From an uncultured Actinomycetes bacterium (GTDB lineage: Bacteria > Actinomycetota > Thermoleophilia > Gaiellales > F1-60-MAGs149): DNA of 24,081 nt. Both the position numbers and the translations under genes were made by a program. Positions within the stretch are counted from its first letter, which is position 1; each line of letters begins with the position of its first letter. Of this stretch, positions 21,122 to 24,081 are shown in pieces. The notes beneath the pieces were generated by a model, which did not search any database, was not told the DNA's origin, and saw only the letters and a list, made by a program, of their open reading frames with translations. The stretch covers positions 1 through 24,081 of the forward strand of contig CAIQOY010000161.1 of the NCBI GenBank assembly GCA_903873565.1, in the 5' to 3' direction.

Positions 21122-23136
21122 GCCAGACGGCCCTCGAGCAGGTCGCGGAAGCCCGCCTCGTCGAGGATCGGCACGCCGGCCTGCTCGGCCTTCTGCACCT
21201 TTGAGCCGGGGTTGGCCCCGACCACCACGTAGGCCGTCTTCTTGGAGACGGAGTCGGTGCTCTTGCCGCCGAGCCGCTCGATCGCGGCCTTGGCCTCGTC
21301 GCGGGTGAAGCCCTCGAGGGTGCCCGTGACGACGATCGCCATGCCCGTGAGGGGGCCGTCCTCCAGCGGCCGCTCGTCGGCGGCGAGCTCGAGCTGCACG
21401 CCGGCCTCCCGCAGGGCCGCGATCTCGGCCTGGCGCTCGGGGTCGGCGCACCACGCGGCCACCGCCTCGGCGATGACGGGGCCGACGCCCTCGACCTCGG
21501 CGATCTCGTCGGCGCCGGCGGCGACCAGCGCCTCCATCGAGCCGAAGGCGCGGGCGATCGCCTGCGCCGTGACCAGCCCGACGTGCGGGATGCCGAGCCC
21601 GAACAGCACGTTGCCGAAGGGCCGCTCCCGTGAGCGCCGGATGGCCTCGACCACGTTGCGGGCCGACGTCTCCTGGAAGCCCTCGAGCGGCAGCAGGTCG
21701 TCGGGGGTGAGCCGGTACAGGTCGCTCGGGCGCCGCACGAGCCCGAGCTCGTAGAGGCGCTCGGCGAGCTTCTCCCCCACGCCCTCGATGTCCATCGCGC
21801 TGCGCGAGACGAAGTGGCGCAGGCCCTCGACGTCGCGGCTCGGGCAGGCCGCGTTGACGCAAAAGTGCTTGGCGTCCTCCTCGTTCTTGACGACGGGCTC
21901 GCCGCAGGCCGGGCACTCGGCGGGCATGGTGAAGGGCCGCTCCTTCCCCGTGCGGTCCTCGAGCACGGGCCCGATCACCTGCGGGATCACGTCGCCGGCC
22001 CGCTGCACGATCACCGTGTCGCCGACGCGGATGTCCTTGCGGTTGATGTCCTCCTCGTTGTGCAGCGTCGCGTGCCGCACCACCACGCCCCCGACCTCGA
22101 CCGGCTCGAGCTCCGCGAAGGGGTTGAGGGCGCCCGTGCGCCCGACGTTGATCTCGATCGCGAGCAGCTTCGTCGTGCGGGTCGTGGGCGCGAACTTGTA
22201 GGCGATCGCCCAGCGCGGGTCGCGGCCGACGGCGCCGAGGGCCGCCTGCTGCGCGAGCGCGTCGACCTTGACCACGGCGCCGTCGATGTCGTAGCCGAGG
22301 GCCTCGCGGTCGCGCTCGATCGCGTGGCAGGCCTCCCGCACCGCCTCGATGCCGCGCATCACCGCGATGCGCGGGTTGACGGGGAACCCGCGCTCGCCGA
22401 GCCAGCGCAGCGCCGCGTGGTGCGACTCGAAGGCGATCCCCTCGTGCACGCCGAGCGCGTAGGCCCAGAAGGACAGCGGCCGCTCGGCCGTGACGGCGGG
22501 GTCCTGCTGGCGCAGCGACCCCGCGGCGGTGTTGCGCGGGTTCATGTAGACGGGCAGGCCCTGGTCGAGGCGCTCCTCGTTGAGCCGCCGGAAGGCCTCG
22601 ATCGGCAGGTACACCTCGCCGCGCACCTCGATCAGCGGCGGCGGCGCCGGGTCGTCGATCGACAGCGGCACCGCCCGGATCGTGCGCACGTTGGCGGTGA
22701 CGTCCTCGCCGGTCTCGCCGTCGCCGCGCGTGACGGCGCGCTCCAGGAGGCCGTCGCGGTAGACGAGGGACAGCGCGAGCCCGTCGATCTTGGGCTCGAC
22801 CACGAAGTCGGGCTCGCCGTCGAAGCCCGCCTCGGCCAGCAGCTTCTGCAGGCGCTGGTCCCAGGCCACGAGTTCGTCGTCGTCGCGGGCGTTGGCGAGG
22901 GACAGCATCGGCAGCAGGTGGCGCACCTCGTCGAAGCCCGACGCGACGCCGCCCCCGATCCGCTGCGTCGGCGAGTCGGGGCGCACGAGCGACGGGTCGG
23001 CCGCCTCGAGGTCGCGCAGCTCGCGCAGCGCGGCGTCGTAGGTGGCGTCGTCCACCACCGGCTGGTCGGCCAGGTAGTACGCGCGGTCCCAGGCCCTGAG
23101 CTGCGCGGTCAGCTCGGCGACGCGCTTCGCGCTCAT
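21118..23136 (-). CDS. ligA: NAD-dependent DNA ligase LigA
   Basis: Seals nicks in replication and repair using NAD+. 672 residues, full length. Domains in order: Ia NAD-binding (AYYLADQPVVDDATYDAALREL), adenylation with catalytic Lys116 in EPKIDGLALS, TRGDGETGEDVT, EVRGEVYLP, the OB-fold (VGRTGALNPFAELEPV, GDTVIVQRAGDVIPQV), a zinc finger CPACGEPV...FCVNAACPS, helix-hairpin-helix repeats (DIEGVGEKLAERLYELG, LGIPHVGLVTAQAIA, EVEGVGPVIAEAV), and a C-terminal BRCT domain (VVTGTLEGFTRDEAKAAIERLGGK). The ATG overlaps the stop of the upstream HAD gene by 4 bp (ATGA), so it is translationally coupled. The stop lies in a CTAG shared with dacB. Confidence 0.98.
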   Translation of the reverse strand: MSAKRVAELTAQLRAWDRAYYLADQPVVDDATYDAALRELRDLEAADPSLVRPDSPTQRIGGGVASGFDEVRHLLPMLSLANARDDDELVAWDQRLQKLLAEAGFDGEPDFVVEPKIDGLALSLVYRDGLLERAVTRGDGETGEDVTANVRTIRAVPLSIDDPAPPPLIEVRGEVYLPIEAFRRLNEERLDQGLPVYMNPRNTAAGSLRQQDPAVTAERPLSFWAYALGVHEGIAFESHHAALRWLGERGFPVNPRIAVMRGIEAVREACHAIERDREALGYDIDGAVVKVDALAQQAALGAVGRDPRWAIAYKFAPTTRTTKLLAIEINVGRTGALNPFAELEPVEVGGVVVRHATLHNEEDINRKDIRVGDTVIVQRAGDVIPQVIGPVLEDRTGKERPFTMPAECPACGEPVVKNEEDAKHFCVNAACPSRDVEGLRHFVSRSAMDIEGVGEKLAERLYELGLVRRPSDLYRLTPDDLLPLEGFQETSARNVVEAIRRSRERPFGNVLFGLGIPHVGLVTAQAIARAFGSMEALVAAGADEIAEVEGVGPVIAEAVAAWCADPERQAEIAALREAGVQLELAADERPLEDGPLTGMAIVVTGTLEGFTRDEAKAAIERLGGKSTDSVSKKTAYVVVGANPGSKVQKAEQAGVPILDEAGFRDLLEGRLA

Positions 23137-23780
23137 CCGGCCAGCGCCTCCAGGAGCTCGGCCGGGGTGTCGACCACGACGAGCGGCTCCTCCGCCTCGA
23201 GCGCCGCGCGCCCGAAGGCGCCCCAGGTGACGCCGATCCCGGCCATCCCGGCGGCCCGGGCCGCCTGCAGGTCGAAGGGCGAATCGCCGACGTAGACGGA
23301 CTCGGCCGGGGTGCCCTCCAGCCGCTCCAGCGCGGCGATCAGCGGCGCCGGATGCGGCTTGTGCAGCGGGGTGTCCTCCGTGGTGATCACCACGTCCCAG
23401 ACGATCGGCGGCGGCAGCGCCGCGAACGCCAGCTCGACCGCGTCCAGCATCTTCGAGGTCACGATGCCGAGCCGGGCGCCCTCCGCCTCGAGCTCGAGCA
23501 GCACCTCGTCGACGCCCGGGTAGCGCTCGATCAGGCGCGCCGTGTTGGCGTGGTTCCAGGCGCGGTAGACGTGGAACAGCTCGTCGGCGCGCTCGGCGGA
23601 GAAGACCTCCATCTGCTCGCGCAGGGGCGTGCCGATCCCCGCCATCAGCTCCTCGTCGGGCAGCTCGACCCCCAGCACCTCGCGGACGGCGTGCGCGTGC
23701 GACGCGCGGATCAGCTCGACGGTGTCGAGGACGGTGCCGTCGAGGTCGAACAGGACGACGGGCCAGCGCAGGGCGTGCAC
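23133..23780 (-). CDS. HAD-superfamily phosphatase (phosphoglycolate/PpaX-like)
   Basis: 215 residues from a GTG start. Motif I FDLDGTVLDT (Asp12 nucleophile, Asp14 acid), an alpha-helical cap of subclass I (about residues 20-85), motif II GIVTSK, motif III Lys in LHKPHPAPL, and motif IV VGDSPFDLQAARAAGM. This is the phosphoglycolate phosphatase/pyrophosphatase PpaX-like group. Phosphoglycolate arises during repair of 3'-phosphoglycolate DNA ends, so pairing with ligA may be functional, but HAD substrates are hard to predict. TAGGCT ends 7 nt before the GTG, so the HAD-ligA operon is probably leaderless at its 5' end. Confidence 0.88.
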   Translation of the reverse strand: MHALRWPVVLFDLDGTVLDTVELIRASHAHAVREVLGVELPDEELMAGIGTPLREQMEVFSAERADELFHVYRAWNHANTARLIERYPGVDEVLLELEAEGARLGIVTSKMLDAVELAFAALPPPIVWDVVITTEDTPLHKPHPAPLIAALERLEGTPAESVYVGDSPFDLQAARAAGMAGIGVTWGAFGRAALEAEEPLVVVDTPAELLEALAG

Positions 23781-23787
23781 GGGACGA

Positions 23788-23793
23788 AGCCTA
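23788..23793 (-). promoter_or_regulatory. Putative leaderless -10 box (TAGGCT) of the HAD-ligA operon
   Basis: TAGGCT ends 7 nt before the GTG at 23780. The nine-base string TAGGCTTCG also occurs before mfd. No Shine-Dalgarno is present. Confidence 0.45.
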
Positions 23794-23842
23794 GGCGGCG
23801 GTCCGGCGGCGTCTCCGACGCGAAACGGGGAGCGGAGGTCGT

Positions 23843-23848
23843 TACGCT
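23843..23848 (+). promoter_or_regulatory. Putative leaderless -10 box (TACGCT) of the right-edge gene
   Basis: TACGCT ends 6 nt before the ATG at 23855, identical to the hexamer before the GTG at 18741. Confidence 0.45.
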
Positions 23849-23854
23849 TCAGCC

Positions 23855-24081
23855 ATGCCGTCCAGCCACCTGACGCCGCTCCAGCAGCAGATCTACTGGT
23901 CGGCGCCCTCGGCGGTGATCGAGCGCGGCCGGCGGCGCACCTCCTTCGGCGTGCTGCTGATCCTCGGCTGCGAGCGCCTCCTGCGCGAGGGCCGGCTGCG
24001 CGGCCGGCAGGCCCGCCTCGCCGCGGCCCAGGCCCAGGCCGCGCGCCTGCTCGCCGTCAGCGCGACGGGCGCCCGCTGGCC
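23855..24081 (+). CDS. Unrecognised protein, N-terminal part only (cut by window edge)
   Basis: The frame is open from the ATG at 23855 to the right edge, 75 full codons with no stop. The visible protein begins MPSSHLTPLQQQIYWSAPSA, then a basic patch (ERGRRRTS), a short hydrophobic stretch (FGVLLILGCERLL) and an Arg/Ala/Gln-rich segment likely to be helical. I do not recognise a family. It is divergent from the HAD-ligA operon over 74 bp that would hold both leaderless promoters. Codon use is like the neighbours, so it is probably a real gene. Confidence 0.6.
   Translation, partial: MPSSHLTPLQQQIYWSAPSAVIERGRRRTSFGVLLILGCERLLREGRLRGRQARLAAAQAQAARLLAVSATGARW

Overview
The window is 24 kb of very GC-rich, gene-dense chromosome (coding third positions are almost all G or C). 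GTG starts, 4-bp ATGA overlaps, lipobox proteins and the order mfd - PpiC lipoprotein - mazG - eno all point to a high-GC actinobacterium. The mix (NAD-dependent ligase, DUF3054, RNase J followed by Nif3, many apparently leaderless genes) would suit the deep-branching class Thermoleophilia (Solirubrobacterales-like), but that placement is an inference from style and gene content. No insertion sequence, phage, CRISPR array or rRNA was seen. It reads as core chromosome with a few odd genes.

Layout. 1-7190 (minus): a repair and housekeeping operon reading mfd, a PpiC/SurA-like lipoprotein, mazG and eno, then the start of an unidentified single-pass membrane protein cut by the left edge. 7240-9417 (plus): an M20 dipeptidase and a creatininase-family amidohydrolase. 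9427-11186 (minus): a lipoprotein and an overlapping nitrilase-family amidase. 11187-11355: the longest non-coding stretch, clearly AT-richer than its surroundings and full of short repeats, leading into a small HTH/coiled-coil protein (11356-11787, plus). 11858-12760 (minus): rsgA. 12775-13146 (plus): a DUF3054 membrane protein. 13143-16383 (minus): a nine-helix membrane protein with GxGD and PAL motifs, then succinate-semialdehyde dehydrogenase and a zinc-free MDR oxidoreductase. 16435-16508 (minus): tRNA-Pro(CGG). 16591-21121 (plus): a short RNase J, a Nif3-family protein, a degenerate AMP-ligase-like protein and a PBP4-type D,D-carboxypeptidase. 21118-23780 (minus): a HAD phosphatase and ligA. 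23855 to the right edge (plus): the start of an unrecognised gene.

How genes fit together. mfd, mazG and ligA handle transcription-coupled repair, nucleotide-pool cleaning and nick sealing. rsgA and rnj act in ribosome maturation and RNA turnover. dacB and the PpiC lipoprotein work outside the membrane. The dipeptidase, creatininase homologue, nitrilase, aldehyde dehydrogenase and MDR enzyme suggest use of peptides, amides and aldehydes, with substrates unknown.

Most notable are: (1) the membrane protein at 15562-16383, whose predicted nine helices, Asp146 and GWGD188 in helices 6 and 7 and PAL in helix 9 match the layout of presenilin/signal peptide peptidase proteases; (2) the small HTH/Arg-Ala-Thr-rich/coiled-coil protein behind an AT-rich, repeat-bearing control region; (3) an ANL-fold pseudoenzyme lacking the ATP-binding loop; (4) an RNase J without the usual C-terminal domain; and (5) a recurring TANNNT hexamer 6-7 nt before start codons, suggesting widespread leaderless transcription.
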